From Dactylorhiza incarnata (Eukaryota; Streptophyta; Magnoliopsida; Asparagales; Orchidaceae), in the NCBI GenBank assembly GCA_033032865.1, contig JAWHQI010000201.1, positions 1,303,501-1,367,500 on the forward strand: DNA of 64,000 nucleotides. Direction: 5' to 3'. How positions within the stretch are numbered: the stretch's first letter is position 1; every line of letters begins with the position of its first letter. Shown one piece after another: positions 1-11,676 of the stretch. The notes beneath the pieces are model-generated. The model searched no databases, had not been told where the DNA came from, and was given only the letters and a program-made list of their open reading frames with translations. A program made the position numbers and the translations under genes.

Positions 1-1837
1 CTATTGGTTTGCAAAACAAGTGTATTCGGAGAACTTTGTACAAAACAAAAATCATAAAAAAAGGTGACAAAGAAAACTCCACCAAGCACTACTTGAACCT
101 CCTGATAAGTCTTAATAAGCGTTGTGAGGTTGAGCACCTTGGAAAGAATAGTAAAGTATCGTGTGCAAATCAAATCTTTCTTTCAAAATAAAAACCACTT
201 ACTCTTAAGTACACCGGATCACGAGTCTCAACATTAAAAATAAAATATGTGATCCCCCAAGCACTACTTTGCACCCTGATAAGTCTTAATGAGCATTGTG
301 TGTGCAAAGCACCTTGGTAGTTGTACATTTTTGTTTGTGCATTAAAGTGTGTGGAAGTGAAATTATTTGTGTTTTATTGTGCTCTTACTTTACATATTTC
401 TTGTATTTTTGATTAAAACATTTGTTTACTCTACTCAAAAATACACTTATGTGCACATCATTATCTTCCATAACACTTCTTCTCATGAGTATTGGATCCT
501 AATGCAAATTCTATACTACTCTTTATTTATGAAATGCACTAGATAACCTAGCATGCTTTCTACAATGTTTGGTATGTTTTGAAATCATGAATTAAAGTAA
601 CATTGTAGTAATCTCTTCTTGATAACATTATTTCATGCTTGGTTACTTTATTGTCAAACTTAAAGATTTTAATTGAAAAATGATTTACAAAAACATCTTC
701 TTTTTGAAATTTAACTCATATATCTTTTTATGGATCATCATTGATTACAATAAGATGTTTCTTGTATTTCTATAAGTCTTCCGCATCATAACCATATAAT
801 TATTTTACCTTGCACTTTCATGCTTACTTAAAGTCTTTTATTTTGTGTGCATCATCACTTGAATCTTAAAATTCCTTTCTTTCAACAAGTGGTAGACTTG
901 CATGGTAAACTTTATATTGGTTACTCTAAACATGAATATTTTTTTTGCTAAAAACTCTGATTTATTTCTATGAAAATATTGTATTACTAAAACTCTGATT
1001 TATTAATGGATTAGCTATGCGAACTTTTCTTAAAAAAATACAAATATTAAAACCTATTAGCTATGAAATTATAATTTGATTTAAAACCCTTAAACGCTTC
1101 CAATAATTATTATCCATGACTTCATATCTCACCATAGCGGGGGCGTAGGGTTGTATACATTAGATAACCTTTATCTCTAGTCATGTCTTGTCCTTAACCG
1201 GGGAGGGTTCCAGTGGGGCCTTGCGAGGCACTGGGGGGAAAAAGTGCTAGGTTGAGTTTTGTCTAGTGTTTGCATATAGTACTAACACCCCAAACTACGG
1301 CATGTTTGCAGCTCCTCATGCCCATCCGTCACTTAGTACGGGGCTAGGGTGTAGACATATTATCTGGGTAGTTCAGTTACTTGGAAATCAATACATTTGC
1401 TTATGCTACAAACTTTGATTTATGAAAATATTGTGAAGCTAAAAACTCTGATCTATTTTTATAAAAAGTATTCTAAAACTTCTTATCATTTCATTCTCTC
1501 TAAAAGCTCGATCATGCCTTTATCTTATTGTCAACTTTTAAGTGGTGTCTCCTTACCCACTTTTGCTAATAACAAAAGGGGGAGAACTATCATGATAAAT
1601 ATAATCTGCTATCAAAATATAAAACTAACATGCTTAATTAAGATGATAGCTTACATATTAGGAGAGCATTCACTTAGGGGGAACATGCATTTAGGGGGAG
1701 CAATTCTAAATGCTAAAATCATTAATTATCCTAAGTCATCACTCTCACACACACACACAAGTATGTTTCTTCATGCTTATATATATTAATGCTCTAATTT
1801 ATCATTAATGGTTTTGTTATTATCAAAAGGGGGAGTT
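1..1837 (+). mobile_element. Cop1: 3' internal non-coding region of a copia LTR retrotransposon
   Basis: This AT-rich stretch leads into a polypurine tract and a 3' LTR, so it is the tail of a plus-strand copia element whose coding part lies left of the window. No convincing protein is seen. Two related blocks near 100-150 and 270-320 share a CCTGATAAGTCTTAA core followed by a GAGCACCTTGG-type end. About 500 bp at the start resembles 58040-58580, so the same tail occurs twice in the window. A GC-richer patch lies at 1135-1345. Several G-rich tracts (AAAGGGGGAG near 1575, TTAGGGGGA near 1675 and 1690) resemble the true polypurine tract. A short CA run lies near 1746-1759. Confidence 0.75.
1825..1837 (+). 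other. Polypurine tract of Cop1
   Basis: AAAAGGGGGAG sits immediately before the TGTTGG start of the LTR. That is the expected place for the plus-strand primer of reverse transcription, and it fixes the element as plus-strand. Confidence 0.8.
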
Positions 1838-3124
1838 TGTTGGAACATGGTCTTCCGCATCTCCTAGGTTTGAGAAAAACAAAACCTATGTGTATTTGAT
1901 CTTGTGTGTTTAAGTGTGGAGGATAACAAAGTCCACATGACTCAAGGATTACATAAGAAGGTTGCCCCAATAAAATCCAAAACTCCCACTAGCGCTGGCA
2001 GTAGTACTAGCGCAGGCGCTAGCTGTCGTTCGACGAACTGTAAGCGGCGCTCGGCGAAATGCTCATAACTGTGTTCGACAAAATTTCGCTCGACGAACTC
2101 TTAGCTGTGTTCGACGAAATTCCGATCGACAAAATGTTTGCTTAAGCGCAAATGTCGGGAGTACTTATAGAAGGAGATAGCGCCAGGCGGTATCCGATAG
2201 CGCAGGCGATATCGCAGGCGATAGCGAGGAGCACAGTAGGCAAGAGAGAAAAGTTTCTTCCGATTGAAGATTCTGCCCCGCAGAATATGTCCTAATATGG
2301 GATAGCGCCGGCGGTAGCACTAGCGCAGGCGCTAGCGCTGAGACTATAAAAAGGACCCCTTGGCTTCGTCTTCATAATCCTCTTGAGATCCAGAATTCCA
2401 GAGCTTCGTGCCACAGCATAGAGAGGAAGGTTCAGAGAGATACTCCCACAAATCCATGAAGGCTTAAGGAGATCTGTGGAGAAGATTTCAACATGCATCA
2501 TCATCATGACGAAAGACCGCATCGACTACGATCATAGTCTACGAGTCTTCGTCTACTTCTCCAAGAGATCCACATAGAGGGAGTTTTTATATTATTGTCT
2601 TTTTGTTTCACATCTTTTCTTGTAATCGTGTAGTAAACTCGCCTCGTGTTAGCGACTAGGTCTGGGTAGGACTTAGGGCAGAAATTCTCCTCGTGTTGGC
2701 GACTAGGTCTCGGGTGTAGGTCTAGGGGGTGCTCGAGACCATATTCGGGGAAGGGTTGGCTAGAGCGGCTTGAGGCCATATCTGGGGAAGGATCGTCTAA
2801 AGCCAACCGGTTCGTGGGGGTACGAGTCGGTATTGAAAACAAAAAGAGTCTTTCATATTTCGCTTTGATTTCTAGCGTCATTGAAATCAAAATTTTGTAA
2901 TCAATTTTATTAATAATAATCATGTCTCTCTTTGTGTAATAAAATTGATTTGTTCTTCATTTTTCTAAATTGTTTATTATCCTCTCCTTTATTATAAAAC
3001 AATTTAGATCTTTAAACAAAATCACTATTTTGATCTCTTATCTTAAGCAAGTATTTCAAAATATAATATAAGTTTTTTAAAACCCTTATTCACCCCCGCT
3101 CTAAGGGCGCCTACCAATCCAACA
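1838..3124 (+). repeat. 3' LTR of Cop1 (SIRE-like copia)
   Basis: The repeat begins TGTTGGAAC and ends ATCCAACA, giving the TG...CA ends and short inverted termini of a copia LTR (1287 bp). A TATA box (CTATAAAAAG) lies at 2344-2353. Upstream of it, 1988-2340 holds an array of CG-rich quasi-palindromes built on TAGCGC and GGCGCTAG, plus GTTCGACGAAC-type palindromes at about 2030-2115. The downstream part shares blocks with the Cop3 LTR, including GCTAGAGCGGCTTGAGGCCA and GCTAAAGCCAAC-like words, so the two belong to one broad family. The partner 5' LTR is outside the window, so no target duplication can be checked. ORFs crossing the LTR (for example 2504-2923 minus) are not credible proteins. 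Confidence 0.85.
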
Positions 3125-3572
3125 GGTCTTACATGGGGAGTTAATGAAGTTGGTGCACCCAGGCTGATTGGGTTTGGAAGGGGTCACCAAAAGAGGGTAG
3201 GAGTGAGATGTTTGTTTGACTAGGAGGCAAGATTGTGCTTGGGATCGATGAGAGATTGTCATTCCCTTGGAGTGTAGTAAAAGACCATTAGTGTTAGTAA
3301 GTGTAACATTAATAGTGGTCAGGTCAAGGGTAGACACCAATAAGATTAAGTGCCTTGGAAAGGGAGCTTTGGGTTTCAGCCCATCATATCTCCAAATACA
3401 GCTGCGAGCCCCTCATAAGGTTATCCTTGGGAAGTCCATGGTTAACCCAAAACTGTAGGAATAAATTGTTGTGCATGTTTAACGTAACAATACTCTCGCC
3501 CACATCTCATTGTTATGGATGGTTAGTTGGTTTGGTCTTATGAGCACTAGGATCAGTGGTTGTAGGTACGGA

Positions 3573-3650
3573 CGGGTTAGTCCGGCGAGCCGGTGGCTCA
3601 GAAGGTTATCATGATGGGCAGGTTAGCCCGGGGAGCCTATGGCTCGGAGA
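3573..3650. repeat. Short tandem duplication with GGTTAG-CCGG-GAGCC-TGGCTC core
   Basis: Two copies starting at about 3575 and 3621 share GGTTAG, CCGG, GAGCC and TGGCTC in the same order with a few differences. No function is apparent. Confidence 0.6.
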
Positions 3651-4825
3651 TATACAGTAATCATAATTGTATGTGCATAAAGGTGGTGGGTCTTTAGTAT
3701 TGAACGACCGTTCGCATCGACGTCGATATTTTGACTCGGGAAGTGTGGTTATCACTTAACCAAGGAAAAGTGTGGTGGATCAGCCAGTAAGAGTACGCAG
3801 GCGCTCCGCGGATGTGTTCTTCACGTTGAGGAATACGAAAGGTCTAGGTTAGGTAGTGCGAATACCAATCCAGAGGTGGGCGAGGCCCAACCCACCAACT
3901 CAGTTTGCCACTACGGGAGGTATCCTAGGAGTTATGCTATATCCAAAAAGGGGGAACTAAAGGTTTGTGCACGTAGAGTCGGGTGCGTGAGTTGCACTTG
4001 TGTGAACATAACATTATTCTGCATAACACTTCATATCATAGCATAAGCATTGCATTTCAACCCCTACCCCTATCATTTAATTGGTTATGGGTCTTCTTAT
4101 ACGATAGGCTCTGCTAAACGACCCCTTGGTCTATAGGTCTGTATGGGCATTCCAATAAATCAAGGTTACATTTTTTCTTACTTCACTTTATCTATGGCCG
4201 CTAGCTATAGCTTGTACATTACTCAGTTATTATTCTTTACATGTTCTTTACCTTGCTTTACTTACCGTTCTATATATATATATACACACCTGTGTAGTGG
4301 TAGATATTCATGTAGCTAGGTCATGCAATCTGCAATGTTTTATACCCCTTGTTGTCCTCCACTTCGTCCTTCCCGCACGGTGCCTAGGAGCCACTGAGGG
4401 GAAGGGTGGGAAAACGAGGCTTAGTTTTTTGACTAATGGTCGGTGGACCACATCATTTTAGGGGATAGAGGAGATGCAACACCACTGTAGGCCGGTGCAG
4501 TTGGAGGCGGGCCAATGTAGCACAGGAGCACCAGTCTCAGGAAAGTGAGAGATCTTGTCGTAAGGATATGATGTATTGGGTAGGAGCCCTTCTTATTGCT
4601 ACCTTTTTGTTTAGTTATTATCTGTGTACATCTATCTTTGTGATTATATATATTATGTGATGTGGACTTGGATTTACTAATTGTTCATCGTACTTTACTT
4701 CTTCTGTGATCGTTCTTGCCGGTAGGATTGGCGTTTTGTAGTGGCAACCTTCCCGAGTGTTGGTGTCACCGCAAAGCAGTAGTTCTGGGAATAAGACTCG
4801 GCATATAAAAAAAATGGGGTCTTAG

Positions 4826-5080
4826 AGGGCGAATGGCCTGTGAAGGCGCCACTCGCCAACCCTCTCATGAGCAGGCCTCGCAAACTCTCCCTATGAGAGA
4901 GGCCCATGAGGGCACCACTCACTCGTCCCCTAGCGATACAAACACCAGCCTGGGCCGCTTATGCGAGGTGGCGAGCCCTCACTCGCCTCGTCATTACTAA
5001 AAGCACCCCAAAGCGGCGAGCCTACACATACCTCGCCCTCACACCACGCTCTTTGCAGGGAGGTAAGGTTGGCTCGCGTC
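4826..5080. repeat. Cluster of CTCGCC / GGCGAG words, possible LTR U3 fragment
   Basis: CTCGCC, GCGAG and their reverse complements recur many times in about 250 bp. The pattern resembles the CG-motif arrays in the U3 regions of the recognised LTRs in this window, but no LTR termini are visible. An ORF at 4906-5259 begins in this repeat; only its last part (after 5165) looks like gag. Confidence 0.4.
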
Positions 5081-5164
5081 TCCCTCACGACTCACTTGTC
5101 GTGAGCCAGCGAGCATCTATCCGCTTTGCCTATGCCAGATTCTCCATCTTACCCATCGACGAAC

Positions 5165-6660
5165 AAGGGGTTGTACACACAAGGTTCACAAAGATCATAA
5201 ATGCCTCAAGAGTACTTGGAAAAACATTCTCCATCGGCAACTTGGTGAGGAAGATTTGAATATATCTTCAACTGAGATTCAACCCGAAGGTGACGACCAT
5301 CACAAAATCACATGATCTAAGATGGCTCCAGAATGAGAGCCTCATTGGGAATCTTAAAACTCATAAGGTTGAACTCAAGATTCATCATGAAGAATACCAC
5401 AATGATTCTAAGAAGAAAGAATTGTCTATAAGATCAAAGAAGACCAATGATGATGAAGAAGATGTTGAGGAGAGCCTCTTTGTAAAGAACTTTATAAAAT
5501 TCATGAGAAATCCAGAAAGGAAAAATATATTTTGGAAATACTTCATCAAAAATGCTAACAAGAAGGGATCATGGTCTAAGAAGGGGAAAGCTAGAAGCGA
5601 CGAAGACGTGGAGCGACCACCGCCGAAGTGTTTTCATGGCCAAAGGACTAGTAATATCCGGAGCAATGCCCAAAATAGTTGAAGGAGCAAAAAGAAAAGC
5701 GGCACAAAGGGATGGAAAAGAAGAAGGTGCTTAAGGGGTCCACATGGGATGGCTCCTTCTCTGAAAAATCAAGCGGCACAAGCTCAAGCAATGATGAGGA
5801 AGAAAATATGTGCCTCATGGGAAAGGGTAACTCAACTTTGGATGATGAAAGCAGTGTCCAAAGCGACACCGAGGTACCTCGTCCCTCCTAAGATGATCTA
5901 TATGCTGAATACATACAAACTTGCAAATATTTTGAGAAAAATTTAAATGATCTTGACATCATAAAATCTGAAAATAAAGTTAAACTAAAAGAAAATAAAA
6001 AATTATCAAAAGAAGTAAAATGATTTGGAAAAGAAAAGATGACTTGACAAGAGTGCAATCACTCTTTGGCAAGTGTCAAAGAAATAGAAGAAATACATTT
6101 TAAGACCTCCTCCAATATCGAATCTCTTATTAATGAGAGGAGCGACTTATATAGTAAAATGAAATCTTCTCTTTCTCAAGTAGAAAATGGTAAAAAGATA
6201 TTTGCAAAATGACGTGTCATGCTTATGACCGAAAACACCGCCCTAAAAGCTCGAATCCATGATCTAAATATTGCAATAGAAAATTGTGGTGTTGGTCAAA
6301 ATCTTTGGATATGATTTTGGCCAACCATTGTCATGATAGTGAAAAATTTGGGTTGTGATATTACCTTTATCGCCCAAAGGTAACACCTACCACCAGTGGT
6401 AGTGATAAATTCATCAAAATCAAAAACTCTAATAAAACATTTAATAACATTTTTGTTGGTTCCTCATCTACCAGCAAGAGACCACCTAGAAATCTGAATG
6501 TGATTTCAACCCCCTTTCTTTTGTGTGCCAAATGCCACATCTTTGGACACACTTCAAACTCGTGTAGGAAGATGGGACAAAGTACTATAATGCAAATCTG
6601 GGTTCCTATGGTTTCCACCTATACAATTGGGGGAATCTCTGGAGTATCCAGATCTGTACA
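5165..6660 (+). pseudogene. Cop2 gag polyprotein remnant (copia)
   Basis: The Gag protein would form the virus-like particle and bind element RNA. Residues around FTKIINASRVLGKTF and VRKI, then RFNPKVTTI, match the UBN2-type copia gag core. A lysine- and acid-rich linker follows (about 5380-5900) and then a coiled-coil-like stretch (5880-6290). A perfect CCHC zinc knuckle CAKCHIFGHTSNSC lies at 6524-6565, followed by a WVPM-like word typical of the gag-protease junction. At least one in-frame stop (just after VRKI, near 5257) and several frameshifts break the frame. The N-terminal part of the domain is absent. Confidence 0.75.
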
Positions 6661-6689
6661 ACCCACTTATTTCTAGGTATGCAGGCAGG

Positions 6690-7990
6690 ATAAGGACAAA
6701 GGAGGCATGTGGTACTTCGATTCTGGATGCTCCAAGTACATGACGGGCAACAAAGCAAAGTTCATTAGCCCAATGAAAAGGAAAGGAGGGTTGGTGACAT
6801 TTGGCGACAAAAATAAAGGATCATGGGCGTCAGTACAGTGAGTAACACATCATTTTCGATCTCTAATGTTCTATTTGTAGAATGCTTAAAACATAACTTG
6901 ATTTCTATTAATCAACTATGTGATAAAGGACTAAATATGTTATTTGATTCTTTTACAAATCTTTGCAAAATTATAAATACAAAACTAATGAAATACTACT
7001 CACTGCACCTAGGTCTCATAATGTATATACTATTTCTTTCAATGATCTTTCTCAATCTTTAATGAAATGTTTAATTTCTAAAAATGATGAATTAGATCTT
7101 TAGCATAGGCAACTTAGTCATTCTAGAAAAAAAACTTGGTCATTTTGGAACCAAGTTAATATTAAAATTATCAAAAGATAAATTAATTTGAGGACTACCT
7201 ACAGTTAATGGTAATTTTGCTTCACTTTGTACACCATACAAAAAGGGAAATTTCTCTAGATCTTCTTTCATATGCAAATTCTACAACTAGACCACTCCAA
7301 TTAGTTCATATAGATCTCTTTCGTCCAGTTAGCACTTCTAGTCTAGGTGATAGAAAATATGCCCTTGTACTAATTGATAAATTTTCTAGATTTTGTTGGA
7401 TTATTTTTCTCACTTCTTAATCTGATGCTTTTCTTTATTTCTCTAAATTATGCAAAAGCATTCAAAATGAGATTTAAAAATAAATTGCATAGATCATGAA
7501 GGTGAATTTAAAAACACAAAATTTTCTTCATTTTATGATAATCTAGGTATTAAGCATGAATTTTCTGCTCTACTCACACCAGAAAAAATGTTGTAGTAGA
7601 GATGAAAAATAGAATCCTTCATGAACTAGCACGCACTATGATTTCTGAATATGGGTTACCTAGACACTTTTGGACGGAAGCTGTTAGCACCGCATGCTAT
7701 GTTATCAATCGAGTTATGTTTCACCCAATTTTGAAACAAAATCCTTATGAACTTTATTTTCAAAAGAAGCCTAATGTATCTTATTTTTGTGTATTTGAAT
7801 GTAAATGCTTTCTATTAAACACTAAAGATAACTTAGGCAAATTTGATTAAAAATGTGATGAAGGTATTTTCATTAGGTATTCTACAAGTAGTATGGCTTA
7901 TATAGTGTATAATAAAACAACAAAAATAGTTGAAGAATCAATTCATATTATATTTAATGAGTTTGTCTCTTGTGTAGATACTATCGACAA
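6690..7990 (+). pseudogene. Cop2 protease and integrase remnant (copia pol)
   Basis: A copia protease start is visible as WYFDSGCSKYMTG, with the D-S-G active site at about 6719-6727. Integrase follows: HIDLFRPVSTSSLG and VLIDKFSRFCW (7300-7410) hold the first catalytic Asp. The region around 7500 gives the second (DHEGEF), and VEMKNRILHELARTM (from about 7597) corresponds to the third catalytic block with neighbouring text intact. GLPRHFWTEAV and YELYFQKKPNVSYF match the downstream copia integrase tail. The frame is broken repeatedly (for example at 7420, 7476 and 7850). Reverse transcriptase is not reached before Cop3 interrupts. Confidence 0.8.
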
Positions 7991-8135
7991 TACATGAAAT
8001 AAAAAGGAAAATACATAGATTGCTAAGCATGAGGAGGATGAGCCACTTAATGTTGAGGCAGATAAAGAATAAGAATATGAGCAGTATATGCCACATAGTG
8101 TGTAAAAGTTTACAAAAAATCATCCATGAGTGCTT

Positions 8136-9311
8136 TGTTAGAAAACGGTTTTCCGAATTCCTTTGGTTTGAGAATAACAAATCCTACTTGTATTTGATCT
8201 ACTTTGCCATTAAGTTTTTTAGTATGCATGATTGAACAAAGATGACACTAGGATGCTATATGTTGGTCTGGACTAGCTCAAGTGATGAAAAGAAAGGATG
8301 TGGTCTAACACCAAGCGCTAGAGCCAATGCCGATGTTGATCCTCGATATCACTAGTATGGAAATGCCATGGAGGGAAGCTGCTCTGATTGTAGGTGCATT
8401 TTGGGAATGATTTGACCTAACGCCAATGTTAGCCTTAACGCCGACATTAGGGTTGCCTTAAATGAGATGTTTCCAAACATGAAATATCTCCTTCCCTGAT
8501 TGTGGATTCAAGCCATCAAAACATTTATATATAGAGTCAACGTCTGGCGTTAACCCTAACACCGACATTAGCTTCCTCTCCTATAAATATGTGGCATTGG
8601 TTCCATTCAAGTTTTGCACAACTCAAGGAGCCCTATTCTAGCACTCTAATTTCTCTGTGAGGTCGTATTTCCAGACCACAAAGGATCTCCCATTCAATTT
8701 CAAGAGAAGGAATCAAAGAAGGCTTGTATCAATGACAACTCAATGCAAAGAACGCACGCTTCGACTTCAACGATCTTTATTGGTTCTTCGTCATCTCCTC
8801 CAGATTTCTTCATAGGGAGTTTTCAATTTGTCTTTCATATTTCTATTACTTTTATCTTTTTAATCATTTTGTGAATTCACAGTGGTTGTTGGCGACTAGG
8901 TCCGTGTGCGGCTTAGAAGGAATTCTACACAAGGCGATTAGGTCTAGGGATTAGATCTAGGAGGTGCTCAATGTTTTTTCGGATAAAAAGGCTAGAGCGG
9001 CTTGAGGCCAGATCTAGGTATAGATCGGCTAAAGCCAACTAGTTCTTAGGGAAAAGAGTCGGTATAGAAAATAAAAAACATTTTGCATATTCGCCTTGAT
9101 TTCTAGCGTAATAGAAATCCGATTTTGTAATCAATTTTATAAATGATAATCATGTCATTATTTGTTCAATAAAATTAATTTGGTTTTCGATTTCCAGCAC
9201 TTTACTTTTGATTCAATCTATTTCTAATAAAATATCAAAAGTTTTCCTTAAATATTAAAGTTGTCTAAAACCCTTATTTACCCCCCTCCATGCACGCCTT
9301 AAAATCCAACA
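8136..9311 (+). repeat. 5' LTR of Cop3 (SIRE-like copia)
   Basis: The LTR starts TGTTAGAAAACGG and ends TCCAACA (1176 bp) and is followed directly by a primer-binding site, so it is a 5' LTR. A TATA box CTATAAATATG lies at 8581-8591, and a second TATA-like TTTATATATAG near 8525 could serve the other strand. Between 8300 and 8577 a family-specific motif recurs, TAACGCC(A/G)A(T/C)(A/G)TTAG and GGCGTTAACCCTAAC. The R/U5 part is similar to the Cop1 LTR. The 3' LTR partner is not seen. The possible target site is TGCTT at 8131-8135. Confidence 0.85.
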
Positions 9312-9313
9312 AG

Positions 9314-9325
9314 TGGTATCAGAGC
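9314..9325 (+). other. Primer-binding site of Cop3 (initiator tRNA-Met)
   Basis: TGGTATCAGAGC, two bases after the LTR, is the perfect complement of the 3' end of plant initiator tRNA-Met. This is the standard copia primer for minus-strand DNA synthesis. Confidence 0.95.
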
Positions 9326-9340
9326 GAGGTTATTTCAAAA

Positions 9341-10356
9341 ATGGTTTCACCACCGGGAATAATCGCGCTTCATGATCATGATCTTGCTTCTACCAGTGGG
9401 GAGAAATTTTATATAAATAAAAAATCACTAGCACCACCATTATTTAAGGGAAAAATTATAAAGGGTTGAAAATTCTAATGGAAAATTTTCATAAGTACTT
9501 AAATATTGAAGTTTGGAATATCACAATAATCAAACCACTGAATGATCTAAATAAAATGGAATGTCATTTAAATGCAAAGGCTATGTTTATTTTGCGCAAT
9601 GTCACAAGATATTTTCAAATTGGTTTACTGTTTTTCTACTGCATACAAAATTTGGAAAAAAAATTAAGAGATTTATTGTCTTCCTCATGTAGGTATGGAG
9701 TAAGCGCAAGATCTGGAGAATATGCAAGCGTGCATGTGTATTAAAGAAAACTCCTCATTTGATGAATCCATGGAGTGCACGTCAACTGGAAGGGAAGATG
9801 ATAACGCATCAATGAAAGAGGAAGAAGAAGATGTTAACGGAACCTTGTGTTCAAATCAAAATTCACAGCCGAATAGCGATGTAAGCAAAAAATTCCTCTC
9901 TTCTTGTTACTAACTCTATTTTTTCATTTCATATGCTTGAAATGGCTAAACAAAAAATTGAAAAATTTAAAAAACATTATTTCCAAATTACGTGTAGAAA
10001 ATAAAACTATAAAAGAAAAACATGTTGAGAATTCCAAAATTGATCAATCTAATTCTCCGCCTTCCCCGTCAATTGAAAACATTATTCCTTGCCTTGAGTA
10101 TAACTCTCTATAAGAAAATTTTATGTTTTATGAAAGAGTGCCCCTTAAAGATCACAATAAAAAATTGTCTTTAGAAAATTCATCTTTGAAAAGTGATTGT
10201 TCCATGCGTAAAAGTTATAATATTGAAATTAATGAGATTGATGAAACATTTGAAAAATTGAGAAATGATTATCAAACTCATATTAGTTCAATAACCTCAA
10301 TTCTTAAAAATAGCTCACCTGCTTATAATAAAGATAGACATAATCAACTTGCTTAA
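9341..10356 (+). pseudogene. Cop3 gag remnant (copia)
   Basis: The start codon at 9341 follows the primer site at the usual distance and opens MVSPPGIIALHDHD, a SIRE-like Gag start. APPLFKGKIIKG and, after a frameshift near 9468, WKILMENFHKYLNIEVWN match the beginning of the UBN2 gag domain. An acidic serine-rich part (9722-9900) and a coiled-coil-like Lys/Glu/Asn-rich part (9904-10356) follow. The central gag domain and the zinc knuckle are absent, so the gene has internal deletions as well as stops. Sequence continues only to about 10378, where Cop4 begins. No pol is found on either side of Cop4, so Cop3 was probably pol-less. Confidence 0.75.
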
Positions 10357-10378
10357 GGAAATTATAAATAAAAACTCC

Positions 10379-11621
10379 GTTAAAAAATTTCGGAGTATGG
10401 ATTGAAGACAACATCAGAAGACTTTAATTCAAATTCACAACAGTTAACCAGTGACAATGAAGGCAAGAGAATCTCAATTGAATACTATCTTATTACAATG
10501 CATTACATACATGGCGAGACATGATTTATAAGAGCAAACATAGATGAGAACAAGTAACACAACAAACTGGCTATCAGAAAACTGAGTCCGCCTGAACTTA
10601 GCAAGACCGCTAGCTTCCCTGAGACCGCACTAACAGGACAAGTCGCTGACCTGTGAACTGGCAAACCGCTAAAAGCTCAGACTGCATGAGCTGCTCATTA
10701 TTTTAACTGCAGAAACTAACTGTTCGCACTCCTTGATCGCCCAGACCGAACTATCTCAAGATCACAAAAGTATTCCGCGAACACTTGAAAAAGAATTGCT
10801 CACTACTGCAAGACCGTACTTAAGACCGCCTGACCACTTAAGGTCACCTGATCAACTGAGTCTGCTGCAAACAGATCAAGAACCTCCAAATATAGTTCGC
10901 CCAGACAGCCCGCTGGGGAGTTGGTTTATTCAAAGCTGGAAAGATGTGGAGAAAGCTGACAGAACTTGTTGGCCGCCTAACCTGCGATCACAAACAAACG
11001 GTCAAATATTTTCAGAATGCGCGACCTCAAAAACGAGATCCGCACAATCAATCAACACTAGGTTCTTACAGTTCTTGCTTATGAATGGCTAGCCCTGCCC
11101 CTCTATTTATAGGCAAGCGAATGGATGTCGTCACCGCCCGAGAGGGATACAACCTTCCTTATTGGGAACTCGCAGTCTCCAGAACCAGACCGCGCGGTGT
11201 CAATAAGACCTTATTGTACTAAATAAACTTTCCAATGAAGATAGAACGCTTATTATAAATCGGCAGACTGCCCGGTCTCTTATAAGAGAAGAACCATATG
11301 AGTATCTGACCAGATCGTGAACAGATCACAAGATCCAGGCTCATACAACCTGTCCGGTCTCCTATAAGATCAGAACCACAACAGACTGCAAGAGCGATCT
11401 CAAGCAGACCGAAGTACAAGATGCCAAAGCAACCTCCAGTATTAGACCTCCCGGTCGCAACTCAAACATGAACACTTGGGCAAATCGACGAATAGAAACA
11501 GATCGTCAACACAAGAGACGCGGGATCTCGAGCCAGATAGCCATAAAGGAGCTCACGCGGTCTCTGCGGTATCCAATATCAGACCGCCCGGACACTCCAC
11601 TTCCACTTCAAAAATTTAACA
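10379..11621 (-). repeat. 3' LTR of Cop4
   Basis: On the minus strand the LTR begins TGTTAAATTTTTGAAG at 11621 and runs to 10379 (1243 bp). Its end matches the LTR remnant at 15785-16040 (shared words GGAGTATGGAT, TTCAATTCAAATTCACA-like). A minus-strand TATA box (CCTATAAATAGAG) lies at about 11101-11113. The U3 part (11114-11621) is full of AGACCG and CGGTCT words in both orientations, and further copies continue past the TATA box into 10560-10990. The 10733-11092 ORF lies in this LTR and is not a gene. Confidence 0.85.
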
Positions 11622-11630
11622 CTCCCCCTA
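11622..11630 (-). other. Polypurine tract of Cop4
   Basis: TAGGGGGAG on the minus strand directly precedes the TGTTAAAT start of the 3' LTR, as expected for plus-strand priming. Confidence 0.8.
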
Positions 11631-11676
11631 GAAGTGGGAAGTGGAAGTCAGCCCAAGTAGACTCCTCAACCAGTCA

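Larger units (their letters stand above)
3125..5164. other. Unassigned repeat-like DNA between Cop1 and Cop2
   Basis: No credible gene is seen. The tract is moderately GC-rich and has the texture of LTR or untranslated retroelement DNA, but I could not find element ends. It includes a 46-bp-spaced duplication near 3573-3650 and a (TA)n run near 4272-4282. A cluster of CTCGCC/GGCGAG words lies at 4826-5080. The right edge is set by the point where copia gag similarity begins. Confidence 0.4.
5165..8135 (+). mobile_element. Cop2: decayed copia retrotransposon fragment (gag-PR-IN)
   Basis: Plus-strand similarity runs in the order gag, zinc knuckle, protease, integrase, which is the copia order. 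The 5' LTR and N-terminal gag are missing on the left. On the right the coding remnant stops at 8135, where the Cop3 LTR begins, so reverse transcriptase and RNase H are not in the window. Many frameshifts and stops make it a dead copy. It is older than Cop3, which interrupts it. Confidence 0.8.

Noticed and set aside
2504..2923. 139-codon minus-strand ORF in the Cop1 LTR
   Set aside because: It lies wholly in LTR DNA, has no recognisable domain and is not preserved in the related Cop3 LTR.
5290..5891. A host gene encoding a lysine-rich nuclear protein
   Set aside because: The text is continuous with copia gag before it and a gag zinc knuckle after it, so it is the charged linker of Cop2 gag.
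10733..11092. 119-codon ORF
   Set aside because: It lies within the Cop4 LTR on the opposite strand and its text derives from the AGACCG repeats.
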